DNA of 24,167 bases from a virus, in IMG/VR virus record IMGVR_UViG_3300043420_000042, positions 1 to 24,167 of that record; one strand, given 5' to 3'. Shown here in pieces: positions 1 to 7,297 of the stretch. The position numbers and the translations under genes are program-made. Numbering within the stretch: position 1 is the stretch's first letter; each line of letters opens with the position of its first letter. The notes below the pieces were generated by a model. It saw nothing but the letters and a program-made list of their open reading frames with translations, was not told where the DNA came from and ran no database searches.

Positions 1-633
1 TCCTTTGTGCATTGATCCCTTACGCCCATAGAGGTTGTCCTTAATGTCGTAAGGAGGATCAAGATAAACAAATACATCTTTCTTGTCCGTCAGCAGATCT
101 TCGTATGACCAATTAGTTATATACCAACGTTTGATCAACTTGCCATACTCTGGAATTTTCTCAATATTATTCATAGAGAAGTTGCTAACACTTGCTTGTG
201 GTGAGAAAGAAGAACTCTCAGTCAGACCAGAGAAAGAACACTTGTTGATGATATAGAAAGCAACTGCTCGATAAAAATCTTCTGTGCTTTCATCATTGAG
301 TTGATACTTCATCATATTAAACAACCCACGAGCAAGATCAGGAGTGCCGTAATCTTCCTTATACCCCTTCAAGACTTCATACAATTCTTGTGATTCGTCA
401 CGAAGAATTGACCAGAAATTATACAGAGGATTGTAAAGATCATTCACCCAGATCTGAATACCAGGATAACGCTTAGTAACTTCAAGTGCTACAGATCCTC
501 CACCAAGAAAAGGTTCACGATATTCGTGATAATCTGCTAGATCAGGAATGTATTGAAACAGTTTACTAACTGCTCTACTTTTCCCCCCAGGATAACGTAG
601 GGGAGTCTTCAGTGATTTCAAAGTCTGGGGCAT
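1..633 (-). CDS. dam: DNA N6-adenine methyltransferase, D12 (Dam) class, 3' end outside window
   Basis: Predicted S-adenosylmethionine-dependent adenine methylase acting on phage DNA. From the ATG at 633 there are 211 open codons to the left edge, so the C-terminus is missing. Residues 12-18 give the YPGGKSR motif typical of D12-class enzymes, followed by a PFLGGGS SAM-binding motif around residue 42 and the catalytic DPPY at positions 60-49. This domain order is that of T4 Dam and E. coli Dam, which methylate GATC; the target here is inferred, not shown. The ATG lies inside the upstream 81-residue gene (59 base overlap) and has no clear Shine-Dalgarno; a TTG four codons later is an alternative. 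GATC is frequent in the window, as expected if the phage tolerates or modifies that site. Family call is firm; specificity is uncertain. Confidence 0.9.
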   Translation of the reverse strand, partial: MPQTLKSLKTPLRYPGGKSRAVSKLFQYIPDLADYHEYREPFLGGGSVALEVTKRYPGIQIWVNDLYNPLYNFWSILRDESQELYEVLKGYKEDYGTPDLARGLFNMMKYQLNDESTEDFYRAVAFYIINKCSFSGLTESSSFSPQASVSNFSMNNIEKIPEYGKLIKRWYITNWSYEDLLTDKKDVFVYLDPPYDIKDNLYGRKGSMHKG

Positions 634-820
634 GATATTTAAGGTATTCACGAAAGGTTTGTTTGATTTCACGCTTGGTCATTCCACACCAAGCAGCTGC
701 CTGAGGCAAGTTCATTGTAGCACGAAACAAGGCATGGTGCGCTTCCGCCACATTCTCTGGTGTGGTCTTCACAACGTCACCCATAAGATAATTCCAATAG
801 CGTTCTTTATGTTCTGTCAT
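575..820 (-). CDS. Conserved small phage protein, unknown function (81 aa)
   Basis: An 81-residue, mildly acidic protein with no signal peptide or membrane segment. Its middle, around residues 38-60 (LPQAAAWCGMTKREIKQTFR), reads like a helix-turn-helix: a helix, a Gly-centred turn, then a charged second helix. A DNA-binding role is therefore possible but unproven. The ATG at 820 overlaps the end of the ATP-grasp gene by 14 bases, and its 3' end overlaps the methylase start by 59 bases, so the three genes are probably translationally coupled. I do not recognise a named family with certainty; its composition and its dense packing between two clear genes argue that it is real. Confidence 0.75.
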   Translation of the reverse strand: MTEHKERYWNYLMGDVVKTTPENVAEAHHALFRATMNLPQAAAWCGMTKREIKQTFREYLKYHAPDFEITEDSPTLSWGEK

Positions 821-1703
821 TACACCTCAACTTAGCATAGTCAAATACTTTTTGGGGAATGTTAATTCCCAATGCTCGCTCAAATCCATGAAAACCTGGA
901 GAGGAATTTGCTTCACAAATTCTATATCCATCTGGATGAAATAATAAATCTACACCAGCAATATCAAGATCAAGAACTTTTGCTACTTGGATTGCTAGCA
1001 TTTCCATTTCATCATCAACATCGTATGCTGCTCCTTCTCCTCCTCTAGAGATGTTTGCTTTGAATGATCCATCGGTGCTCTGGCGAAGCATAGCACCAAC
1101 GACCCTACCACCAATAACGATAACCCGAAGATCACGTCCCTCCGAATGTTGTACATATTCTTGAACAATCATAGATGCTTTAAAATCAATTGAAGATACT
1201 AGTTCAGATAGATCTTCAAATTCTTTAGCATTATGACACAAATAAACACCCTTACCATGTGATCCTGTAACTACTTTTAACACACATGGAAACCCTACTT
1301 GTTTTTCAACTAACTCGGCTTTACATGGAAACCGTGTAAGCATGGTTTTAGGAATAGGTAAACCAGCCTGTGCCAAGATTTGATTGGCATACATCTTATC
1401 TTTCGAAGCCTCAATAGAATTTGAGTTAGGAATGGTAGGGACATTCAATCGTTCGAATTGTCTAAGGACAGAAAGATTGAAATAACCCGTGCCGCTCCCA
1501 GTACGAGCGAGAACCACGTCAGGCAAACTAACAATATCATTACGATATCTAATGGATTTACGGTCATCTCTGGATACAATCAAATCGATTTCGTCAGCAA
1601 AGACTAAAGAAAAATCGATACCATATTTATCTGCTTCTTCGATAAATCGTTCACGTTCATACATCTCTGCAGTGAGACGATTACCTAGCATCCAGAGTTT
1701 CAT
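807..1703 (-). CDS. RimK-like ATP-grasp ligase
   Basis: Predicted ATP-dependent carboxylate-amine ligase of the RimK family. E. coli RimK adds glutamate residues to the C-terminus of ribosomal protein S6. The 298 residues match RimK's length (about 300) and motif order: SIEASKDKMYANQILAQAG (about 96-114) with PIPKT after it, the glycine-rich ATP loop KVVTGSHGKGV (143-153), EGRDLRVIVIGGRVVGAMLR (188-207), FKANISRGGEG (214-224), and the metal-binding end IAGVDLL plus CEANSSPGFHGFE (D252, E263/E264 region and N266). No inactivating loss is visible. It starts directly after the stop of the 62-residue gene and runs into the 81-residue gene. The ATP-grasp fold is sure; the substrate is not. S6 or another host translation protein, a phage protein tail, or a small peptide are all possible. 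It has no place in the T4 core, so it is accessory cargo. Confidence 0.9.
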   Translation of the reverse strand: MKLWMLGNRLTAEMYERERFIEEADKYGIDFSLVFADEIDLIVSRDDRKSIRYRNDIVSLPDVVLARTGSGTGYFNLSVLRQFERLNVPTIPNSNSIEASKDKMYANQILAQAGLPIPKTMLTRFPCKAELVEKQVGFPCVLKVVTGSHGKGVYLCHNAKEFEDLSELVSSIDFKASMIVQEYVQHSEGRDLRVIVIGGRVVGAMLRQSTDGSFKANISRGGEGAAYDVDDEMEMLAIQVAKVLDLDIAGVDLLFHPDGYRICEANSSPGFHGFERALGINIPQKVFDYAKLRCNDRT

Positions 1704-1892
1704 TTAAACCTCGCCAACAAGTTCAATATCTTCAACACAATCAACAGTTACTTCGTGATTACCAAAGCGATACCAATGATTCATCTCCCCCAGAAGATCT
1801 GGTTTGTATCCAAGATACTCAACGTCATCACTTTGATTTTCTCTCAACCACGCCTGAAGGCGATGGTGCATCAGTTCATTTTTACTAATCAT
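1704..1892 (-). CDS. Hypothetical protein (62 aa) following gp44
   Basis: A 62-residue acidic protein whose ATG overlaps the gp44 stop as ATGA, so it is probably coupled to the clamp-loader subunit. It sits where T4-like phages usually carry gp62, the small clamp-loader subunit, but is far too short and shows no resemblance to gp62 that I can see. The N-terminal half (LMHHRLQAWLRENQ) looks helical and the C-terminal half looks like beta strands (YRFGNHEVTVDCVEDIELVGEV). No motif points to an enzyme. Function unknown. Confidence 0.7.
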   Translation of the reverse strand: MISKNELMHHRLQAWLRENQSDDVEYLGYKPDLLGEMNHWYRFGNHEVTVDCVEDIELVGEV

Positions 1893-2836
1893 TTAAATTC
1901 ACAACTCATCATAATTTCAGTAAGACATGCCAACAGGTTAATCTCCTGATCAGCAACGAAAGCAATCTGATATTGATACTTAGCAATGATCAAAACTGCT
2001 TCTGGAATAGAGGCACTCTTAAGATGATCATAGAGAACATCATAGAGTTTCCTCATTACCATTGTAGGATCATTGTTAATATTGTCAACTACCCACTTAC
2101 GGACGACAGTAAACTCTCTATTCTTCAAAGAAGAAATTAGAGAGTCTAAGTTAATGTCAGCAACATCAACTAGAATAGCAGAATTAATACCACCAGAAGC
2201 AGCAAAGCGTTGACACTCATTGATCAAACGGCGCCAGTCTGGATAGTAACGCTTAACAACCTTTGCTAGAACTTTATCTTCGTAAGATACTTCTTGACCA
2301 TCAAGAATTTCTTTCAGACGAGTGAAGAACTGACCTTGTAACTGTACAGACTCTTCACTGCCGATCTTAAAATCAATAACCGTACAACGAGAATGTAGAG
2401 GGTCAATAATTTTGTTTGGGAAGTTACAAGTGAAGATAAAACGACAGTTGCTGTGAAACTCTTCCACGGCGGTCCTGAGTGACAGTTGAACGTCGTTAGT
2501 GGTGTTGTCTGCCTCATCGATGATGACGACCTTGTGGGCGGCGCCAGAGGTCAGTGAGACGGTCGTAGCGAACTGCCTGACCTTGTTCCTCACCGTGTCT
2601 AGGAAGCGTCCCTCATCCGAACCATTAATGACAATGTAGGATGCTCCGATCTCATCACATACCGCTTTGGCAACTGTGGTCTTTCCCACACCAGCAGAAC
2701 CACAAAGGAGAAGATTAGGGATCTCTTTCTGTTCAATAAATCCTTTAAAGGAGTTTTTAATATTCACTGGAAGGATACAGTCCTCAAGAGTATGAGGACG
2801 ATATTCTTCCACCCACAAAAATTTCTTATTCATCAA
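1889..2836 (-). CDS. 44: Clamp loader large subunit gp44 (AAA+ ATPase)
   Basis: ATPase subunit of the sliding-clamp loader, which opens and loads the gp45 ring on primer-template DNA for replication and late transcription. The 315 residues compare with 319 in T4. Visible motifs: Walker A GSAGVGKT (46-53), Walker B VVIIDEAD (103-110), sensor 1 FTCN (135-138), the RFC-type SRC arginine-finger motif (149-151) and a sensor-2-like PDWRRLIN (199-206). The ATG overlaps the gp45 stop (ATGA). T4 gp44 works as a tetramer with one gp62; gp62 does not follow here and presumably lies beyond the left edge. The first two codons are both ATG, so the start may be either. Confidence 0.97.
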   Translation of the reverse strand: MMNKKFLWVEEYRPHTLEDCILPVNIKNSFKGFIEQKEIPNLLLCGSAGVGKTTVAKAVCDEIGASYIVINGSDEGRFLDTVRNKVRQFATTVSLTSGAAHKVVIIDEADNTTNDVQLSLRTAVEEFHSNCRFIFTCNFPNKIIDPLHSRCTVIDFKIGSEESVQLQGQFFTRLKEILDGQEVSYEDKVLAKVVKRYYPDWRRLINECQRFAASGGINSAILVDVADINLDSLISSLKNREFTVVRKWVVDNINNDPTMVMRKLYDVLYDHLKSASIPEAVLIIAKYQYQIAFVADQEINLLACLTEIMMSCEFK

Positions 2837-3501
2837 GGTTCAAGAGCAATATAATAAACAAGATCGAGCTGCTGATGTTTCCATTCAGTAATCAACTTGC
2901 TGGACACTTTAACATTGTAATCCCCAGGATACAACTTAAGGTTCTCAACTTTCAAGAAAAGTTCATACTCCCCAGTAGCAGCTCCTTTGATTTCCTGTGT
3001 GTAAGCATTACCAGTATCATTCTCCTTATCACAAAGATTAAGAGTAATAGTACCATCACTGGTAGAGGCAAAAGAAAGATCTTCTAGTCCATACACACCA
3101 GATGCTTTCTGAAGTTGAACAAGATCTTCAGAAGACATAGAGAACTCCATGTCAGCACCAGGAAACTTAACGTCACGTTCTGGAGCGGACTTCAAAGTAA
3201 TCTCTGGATCACTGAAATAATATTTGGCACTACGATTGCCACCACGAATAGTGACATACTGATTGCTAGTAAAGTTAAGAACAGGATCCTGAAACAAACT
3301 AAGACCCATCAAAAATTGACTCAGATCATAAATTCCGAAAGTAAAAGGAAACTCTTCTGGACAAGTGTACTGAGCAATCATGTTTTCACCAACACTGATA
3401 GTCTTCAGTACACTTCCTTCACGAATCAAAATAGAACCATTGATAGTAGAAAAGTTCTTAAGAACTGAATTCGTTTGGGGAGATAGTGTAAATTGACTCA
3501 T
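2833..3501 (-). CDS. 45: Sliding clamp gp45 (DNA polymerase processivity factor)
   Basis: Trimeric ring clamp that tethers the DNA polymerase to the template and, in T4, activates late promoters together with gp55 and gp33. The 222 residues compare with 228 in T4. It is recognised by its overall beta-rich sequence, the acidic low-charge N-terminal domain (FTLSPQTNSVLKNFSTINGS), the C-terminal YYIALEP resembling the T4 clamp ending, and its place directly before gp44. The start overlaps the stop of the DUF3310-like gene by 4 bases. Because gp45 couples replication to late transcription, the late promoters in the right half of this window are likely targets. Confidence 0.93.
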   Translation of the reverse strand: MSQFTLSPQTNSVLKNFSTINGSILIREGSVLKTISVGENMIAQYTCPEEFPFTFGIYDLSQFLMGLSLFQDPVLNFTSNQYVTIRGGNRSAKYYFSDPEITLKSAPERDVKFPGADMEFSMSSEDLVQLQKASGVYGLEDLSFASTSDGTITLNLCDKENDTGNAYTQEIKGAATGEYELFLKVENLKLYPGDYNVKVSSKLITEWKHQQLDLVYYIALEP

Positions 3502-3821
3502 CGATTGTATTCCTCAGTATTTTTAGACTTGTCGGAGAAGTGAAGAAGCAGCAAGCAGTAGTGAATTGCTTTGAGAATATCACCACGAGCAGTGCCCTTC
3601 TTGTCATATCGAGACAAGTATTTGATAGCATTAGATCGAGTGAATGGTTCAGCATCGCCAACCGATTCAATAAGATCTAGGGTTTGGATCTTGTTATCAC
3701 CAGCAGAATAATGCTGGTTGTACGTGGAACCAATATAATCACGAACCTCATTCAAGAGGTTTTCTTCATTGTACTTCCAATTCATAATATCATTCAGAAA
3801 AGATGGTTTCCAATTGATCAT
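3498..3821 (-). CDS. DUF3310-like small phage protein
   Basis: A 107-residue protein with the pattern of the DUF3310 family (phage proteins of unknown biochemical role): an HY dipeptide (residues 37-38), then IQTLDLIES (45-53), then NAIKYLSRYDKKG (64-76) and DILKAIHYCLLLL (81-93). The family is common in phages and often lies near replication genes, as here directly before gp45. I chose the ATG at 3821, with GAG seven bases upstream, rather than an in-frame ATG at 3929. The longer version would lie almost entirely inside the preceding 56-residue gene and adds residues that do not look conserved. It overlaps that gene by 32 bases. Confidence 0.8.
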   Translation of the reverse strand: MINWKPSFLNDIMNWKYNEENLLNEVRDYIGSTYNQHYSAGDNKIQTLDLIESVGDAEPFTRSNAIKYLSRYDKKGTARGDILKAIHYCLLLLHFSDKSKNTEEYNR

Positions 3822-3960
3822 GATAGCACTCAAACAGGTTTCCGTCAACATCTTTGACATACAGTTTGAGTCCTTCACCATCAATAATTTTAACAGATCG
3901 CCCGTCTTTGAGAAGGGCGATTCTTCCACGATACCCGTGGAATTCTTCAGAAGGGAGCAT
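3790..3960 (-). CDS. Small hypothetical protein (56 aa) downstream of cobS-like gene
   Basis: A 56-residue protein starting MLPSEEFHGYRGRIALLKDG, with a predicted small beta-barrel pattern: alternating hydrophobic strands in RGRIALLKDGRSVKII, KLYVKDVDG and NLFECYHDQLETIF. The ATG at 3960 overlaps the end of the cobS-like gene by 14 bases. A longer in-frame ORF to 4053 exists but its extension lies inside cobS and is discarded. The pattern could fit an SH3- or KOW-like fold; no function can be assigned. Its overlap with both neighbours suggests one operon with the cobS-like gene and gp45. Confidence 0.65.
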   Translation of the reverse strand: MLPSEEFHGYRGRIALLKDGRSVKIIDGEGLKLYVKDVDGNLFECYHDQLETIFSE

Positions 3961-5053
3961 CAGGAACCTCCTCAGCATTAGCATCAATTTTAGTATACAA
4001 GTCCAAGAAAACTTGCTTAGTCTCATCGTCGAAACGATTGACACAAACTTCAATTGCCTTCATACGCTTACCGAAGATAGCGTAGGCACGAATGATGTGT
4101 ACCAGACGGCGGGTGCTAATCACCTCATCGATACCACCATCCTTAAAGGTCTTACGGATAATGTCTGCCCAGTTGGCAAGCTTCTCACAAAACTCACGAT
4201 CTTCCACACCATGATCAAGAGAAATACCTTCAAGAATTTTTTGTTCGGTTTTTAGTGTGGGATACTCTTGCTCGAAAGTGAGAGCAAAACGCTCAAGGAA
4301 TGCTTCGTTCAGAACATTAGTGCCGATAAAGCGACCGTCATCAGAACCCTTACCCTTGGTGTTGGCAGTAGCAACTACAGTAAACCCAGGGGCAGGTTTC
4401 ACGTAGCGACCAGTCTTCTTAAGGAAGACTCCCTTGCCTTCTAGAATGGACTGAAGACAGAGGATCTTGTTAGAAGCGAGGTCGATCTCGTCAAGGAGAA
4501 GGACTGCTCCTCGTTCGAGTGCTTCAATAACGGGACCGTTATGCCATGAAGTATTCCCATCAACAAGCCTAAAACCACCGATAAGGTCATCTTCATCAGT
4601 CTCAATAGTAATGTTTACACGAATCAATTCTCGCTTCAGTTGAGCACATGCTTGCTCAACAGAGAAAGTCTTACCGTTACCAGAAAGACCAGTGATGAAT
4701 ACAGGATAAAAGATCTTGGAAGAAAGAATTTTCTTCACATCAGAAAAGTTCCCGAACGGGACAAAAGTAACATCTTTACTAGGAACTAGACTAGTTTGTT
4801 CCTGTTCGGGAACAGCAGGATAACCAGCAGGAGCGTTGTAAGTTTGTTCCAGTTTTTCCTGAACCGTCAGATTCCAAGTGCCACGCTTCACATAAAAATC
4901 ACGGAGACGTTTTGTGGCGGTAGCGTAAGTGATACCAAAAGTATCACATGCTACCTGAACCATTTGAGTGTTAATATCATCTCCGAATTGCTCGGACAAA
5001 TAAGCAGTCAGTTGCTCGGTAGTAACTTCAGACTTACGGGGCATTGGGGTCAT
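3947..5053 (-). CDS. cobS: CobS-like AAA+ ATPase (MoxR/BchI type)
   Basis: AAA+ ATPase of the CobS type. In aerobic B12 synthesis CobS works with CobT as the motor for cobalt insertion by CobN. The 368 residues show Walker A GLSGNGKT (122-129), DDLIGGFRL (155-163), Walker B VLLLDEID (184-191), sensor 1 ATANT (228-232), the LNEAFLERF arginine-finger region (248-256) and STRRL sensor 2 near residue 308. The first 55 residues are helical and resemble a winged or helix-turn-helix domain, which cellular CobS N-termini do not obviously need. T4-like cyanophages commonly carry this gene and it is often listed as a B12 auxiliary gene. The gene just upstream encodes a VWA/HExxH protein, so the pair could equally be a remodelling ATPase with its VWA partner. 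There is no strong ribosome site; ATG codons stand at 5053 and 5044. A GC-rich hairpin region precedes it. Confidence 0.88.
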   Translation of the reverse strand: MTPMPRKSEVTTEQLTAYLSEQFGDDINTQMVQVACDTFGITYATATKRLRDFYVKRGTWNLTVQEKLEQTYNAPAGYPAVPEQEQTSLVPSKDVTFVPFGNFSDVKKILSSKIFYPVFITGLSGNGKTFSVEQACAQLKRELIRVNITIETDEDDLIGGFRLVDGNTSWHNGPVIEALERGAVLLLDEIDLASNKILCLQSILEGKGVFLKKTGRYVKPAPGFTVVATANTKGKGSDDGRFIGTNVLNEAFLERFALTFEQEYPTLKTEQKILEGISLDHGVEDREFCEKLANWADIIRKTFKDGGIDEVISTRRLVHIIRAYAIFGKRMKAIEVCVNRFDDETKQVFLDLYTKIDANAEEVPDAPF

Positions 5054-5074
5054 TTCGTTGATGTACTCAGTATA

Positions 5075-5102
5075 GGGGTGAAACCACCCCAGAACGGGGT
5101 GG
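5075..5102 (-). promoter_or_regulatory. Mutually exclusive hairpins in the cobS-like leader
   Basis: Read in the transcript direction there are three segments: A, CCACCCC (5102-5096); B, GGGGTGG (5090-5084); C, CACCCC (5080-5075). A pairs with B over 7 bp with a GTTCT loop, and B pairs with C over 6 bp with a GTTT loop; the two hairpins cannot coexist. The segment lies 20 bases after the stop of the VWA gene and 22 bases before the cobS-like ATG. The codons after that ATG contain ACCCC, which could also pair with GGGGT. No long T-run follows, so it looks more like an attenuator-type or translational control element, or an RNA processing stem, than a standard terminator. The pairing is visible; the role is inferred. 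Confidence 0.5.
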
Positions 5103-5122
5103 GGTAGACAGTTTTGGAATTG

Positions 5123-7297
5123 TCACGACACGAGCGTGGCAAAAGATGTAAGGATCTTCTTATTCACAGTTTTGTTCTTCAGCATGTTCTTAAATGCTTT
5201 CTTGATGTCTGAAGTCTTAGCACCAGATTCTACATCAAACTCTGTGTCACAAGAAAGCGATGTCTGAGAAATAACATAGAGAGAATCATACCCAACATTT
5301 TTGTTGAACTCCCACGACTTATGCTTTCTCCACTTTTTCATCACTTCATCATAATTGTATTGTTCTTGGGTGTCACGATACAGATGACTGAAATCACTAC
5401 CAGAAGCAATTCGGAATCCAACTAGATTTACATTAGGAAAATTATCTTTGATGTTCTCAATCAGAATAGTGGTCAACCCATCCTTTCCGCTGTATCCATC
5501 ACAGTGTCGATAAACTTTCCCGATCTTACGATCACGAAGACAGCAGTTATTATTAACAGCATTCTTCCCAATGTAATCAGCACCACGAACAATGTTCATA
5601 TCAACATCATGGGTGATGCCATTTGATTCGCCGTCTGTAAGAATACAGACACTGAGTTTTTGAAGTTTGTTCTGATTAATATAAAAAGGAATTAGGGTCT
5701 TGAGTGTAATGATGCTCTCGTTCAAAGGAGTTCCAGAAAGATCAACACCAGCAGGTACAGTATAGTACCCAGAAGTGTGTACAGTATTATCCATATAAGA
5801 AGCGGTACGCCAAAGATTTTTAGCAGACTCTTCGAACTGCTTGCTATTACAACGAGAAGTCAAAAAGTTAAGAAGATGAAAACGATTGGTAACAGTAATC
5901 ATTCCGTGGGAAGCAATATAATTTCGATCATCTACTTCTTCATCACCACTAGATTCGACAAAACGGTTAGACCATTCGTAAGTAAAAGCATACACCTCAA
6001 AGGGAATCTGTACTTTACGACAGAACCAACAAAGATTAAGAAGTTGCTTGACAGTATCCATCAAAACATTGCTCATGGAACCAGACCAGTCAAGGATAAA
6101 AATCATCCCATGATTCTTACCATCAGGAAGAACAGTTACTTTTTTAAACAGATCATCATTATACTTAAAAGTATGAAGTTTGCTTGTATCAAGAACACCA
6201 GTCTTAGATTGTCCTGCCCTAGCATAAGCATCGGCAGACTTACGACATTCAAATTCTTTAACAAGATAATTTACTTCTTTTTGTGCTTGTTTTTTAAATT
6301 CTAGATAAGATTCATCAACACTTTGGAAGACATCATCCCAATAAGTTCTACGTTCAGATTCAAGATTATTATAGTAATTAGCAATGTAGGGGATAATTAC
6401 ATCATGATCAACAATAACTTGTTCGAGATTTACTTCAGGTACTTCAATGTAAACAGGTTCTTGTGACCAGTTGCTATGGTTGTTTAGATCTTCGGTAGCA
6501 GCGTCAAATGAACGTTGAGTTTTAGAAACAGTATCACCAGCACTATCACCCCCGAGATTACCACTAAGATTATCTGGAATGTCCGAAGCAGATCCACGAT
6601 TAGAATCAGAATTATTACTATCGCCAAGATTATTTTCTTCATTGGCATTCTCGCCTTCATTGTCATTCATGTTGGCATTAGAACCAACACTAGATCCACC
6701 ACTTTGAGCAGAAGACTGTTCACTTGGAAGATCAATTTTCTCAGTTTGCTGATCGTTATTCTCCAAGAATTCAACTAGTTCTTTACAGATAGCAATGACT
6801 TCTTCAAAAGTTTCTGCGGATTCAATTTGAGGAAGAAATTTCTTTTCCCGATCTTCAAAAGGAATACAAGCATAGGCACCAATCTTGAAGTGAAGATTGA
6901 TACGATCAATTAAATTATAACGAGAAACATCTTCATCAGAAATGCCGAAGAAGTCATCATCATTAAGTTCTTGATATCCACGATAAAAGTCTTTAGCAAG
7001 ACCAGGATACTTTCGCTTCATCAACTTCTCGATACGAGCGTCTTCAACAACGTTGAGAAAATCTTTGGGGATATCTTCATCCATCCAATCATCGACAGGA
7101 GTGTAGAGAGCATGACCCACTTCATGACCGACGAGAAGATCGTACACAGTATTACTTGCTTTCTGCCACAGGGGAAGAGTCAGCACCCGACGAACAACGT
7201 CAAAGGAAGCAGTGCTGACTTTACGGTGCTCAACAATCAGGTTCTCGGTAGCGAGCAGACGAGCGAGGTTACCTTTAATTTCTTGACTGTTAGACAT
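5123..7297 (-). CDS. HExxH metallopeptidase-like and VWA protein, CobT-like
   Basis: A 724-residue two-part protein. The N-terminal part has a zinc-peptidase signature HEVGH (58-62) with a downstream NVVEDARIEK (82-91) that could give the third zinc ligand. Residues about 190-260 are a Ser/Asn/Gly/Asp-rich linker of low complexity. The C-terminal part follows the CobT arrangement: a GVLDTSKLHTFKYNDDLFKK stretch (about 367-386), then a VWA domain with the metal-site motif DWSGS (403-407) after a hydrophobic strand, and TDGES further on. CobT pairs with CobS, and the CobS-like gene comes next in the transcript, 69 bases on. The likely role is the partner of that ATPase; whether the peptidase site is active is open. 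The start at 7297 has GGA about 10 bases upstream. Confidence 0.82.
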   Translation of the reverse strand: MSNSQEIKGNLARLLATENLIVEHRKVSTASFDVVRRVLTLPLWQKASNTVYDLLVGHEVGHALYTPVDDWMDEDIPKDFLNVVEDARIEKLMKRKYPGLAKDFYRGYQELNDDDFFGISDEDVSRYNLIDRINLHFKIGAYACIPFEDREKKFLPQIESAETFEEVIAICKELVEFLENNDQQTEKIDLPSEQSSAQSGGSSVGSNANMNDNEGENANEENNLGDSNNSDSNRGSASDIPDNLSGNLGGDSAGDTVSKTQRSFDAATEDLNNHSNWSQEPVYIEVPEVNLEQVIVDHDVIIPYIANYYNNLESERRTYWDDVFQSVDESYLEFKKQAQKEVNYLVKEFECRKSADAYARAGQSKTGVLDTSKLHTFKYNDDLFKKVTVLPDGKNHGMIFILDWSGSMSNVLMDTVKQLLNLCWFCRKVQIPFEVYAFTYEWSNRFVESSGDEEVDDRNYIASHGMITVTNRFHLLNFLTSRCNSKQFEESAKNLWRTASYMDNTVHTSGYYTVPAGVDLSGTPLNESIITLKTLIPFYINQNKLQKLSVCILTDGESNGITHDVDMNIVRGADYIGKNAVNNNCCLRDRKIGKVYRHCDGYSGKDGLTTILIENIKDNFPNVNLVGFRIASGSDFSHLYRDTQEQYNYDEVMKKWRKHKSWEFNKNVGYDSLYVISQTSLSCDTEFDVESGAKTSDIKKAFKNMLKNKTVNKKILTSFATLVS

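Noticed and set aside
1704-1892. Calling the 62-residue gene gp62 because it follows gp44
   Set aside because: gp62 proteins are at least twice as long and I see none of their sequence features here.
3822-3929. Longer N-terminus for the DUF3310-like protein (ATG at 3929)
   Set aside because: It would lie almost wholly inside the 56-residue gene; the family-like part begins after the ATG at 3821, which has a GAG at proper spacing.
3961-4053. Longer start (ATG at 4053) for the 56-residue gene
   Set aside because: The extension is the out-of-frame reading of the cobS-like gene; the ATG at 3960 gives a 14-base overlap and a clean small protein.
5060-5085. TATACT before cobS as a sigma70 promoter
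   Set aside because: No -35-like hexamer at usual spacing and no extended -10; the bases are better explained by the hairpin leader.
5777-6304. Plus-strand open frame of 175 codons opposite the CobT-like gene
   Set aside because: It is the shadow of a long, motif-bearing minus-strand gene; its translation is rich in Ile/Lys/Ser with no recognisable domain and no ribosome site.
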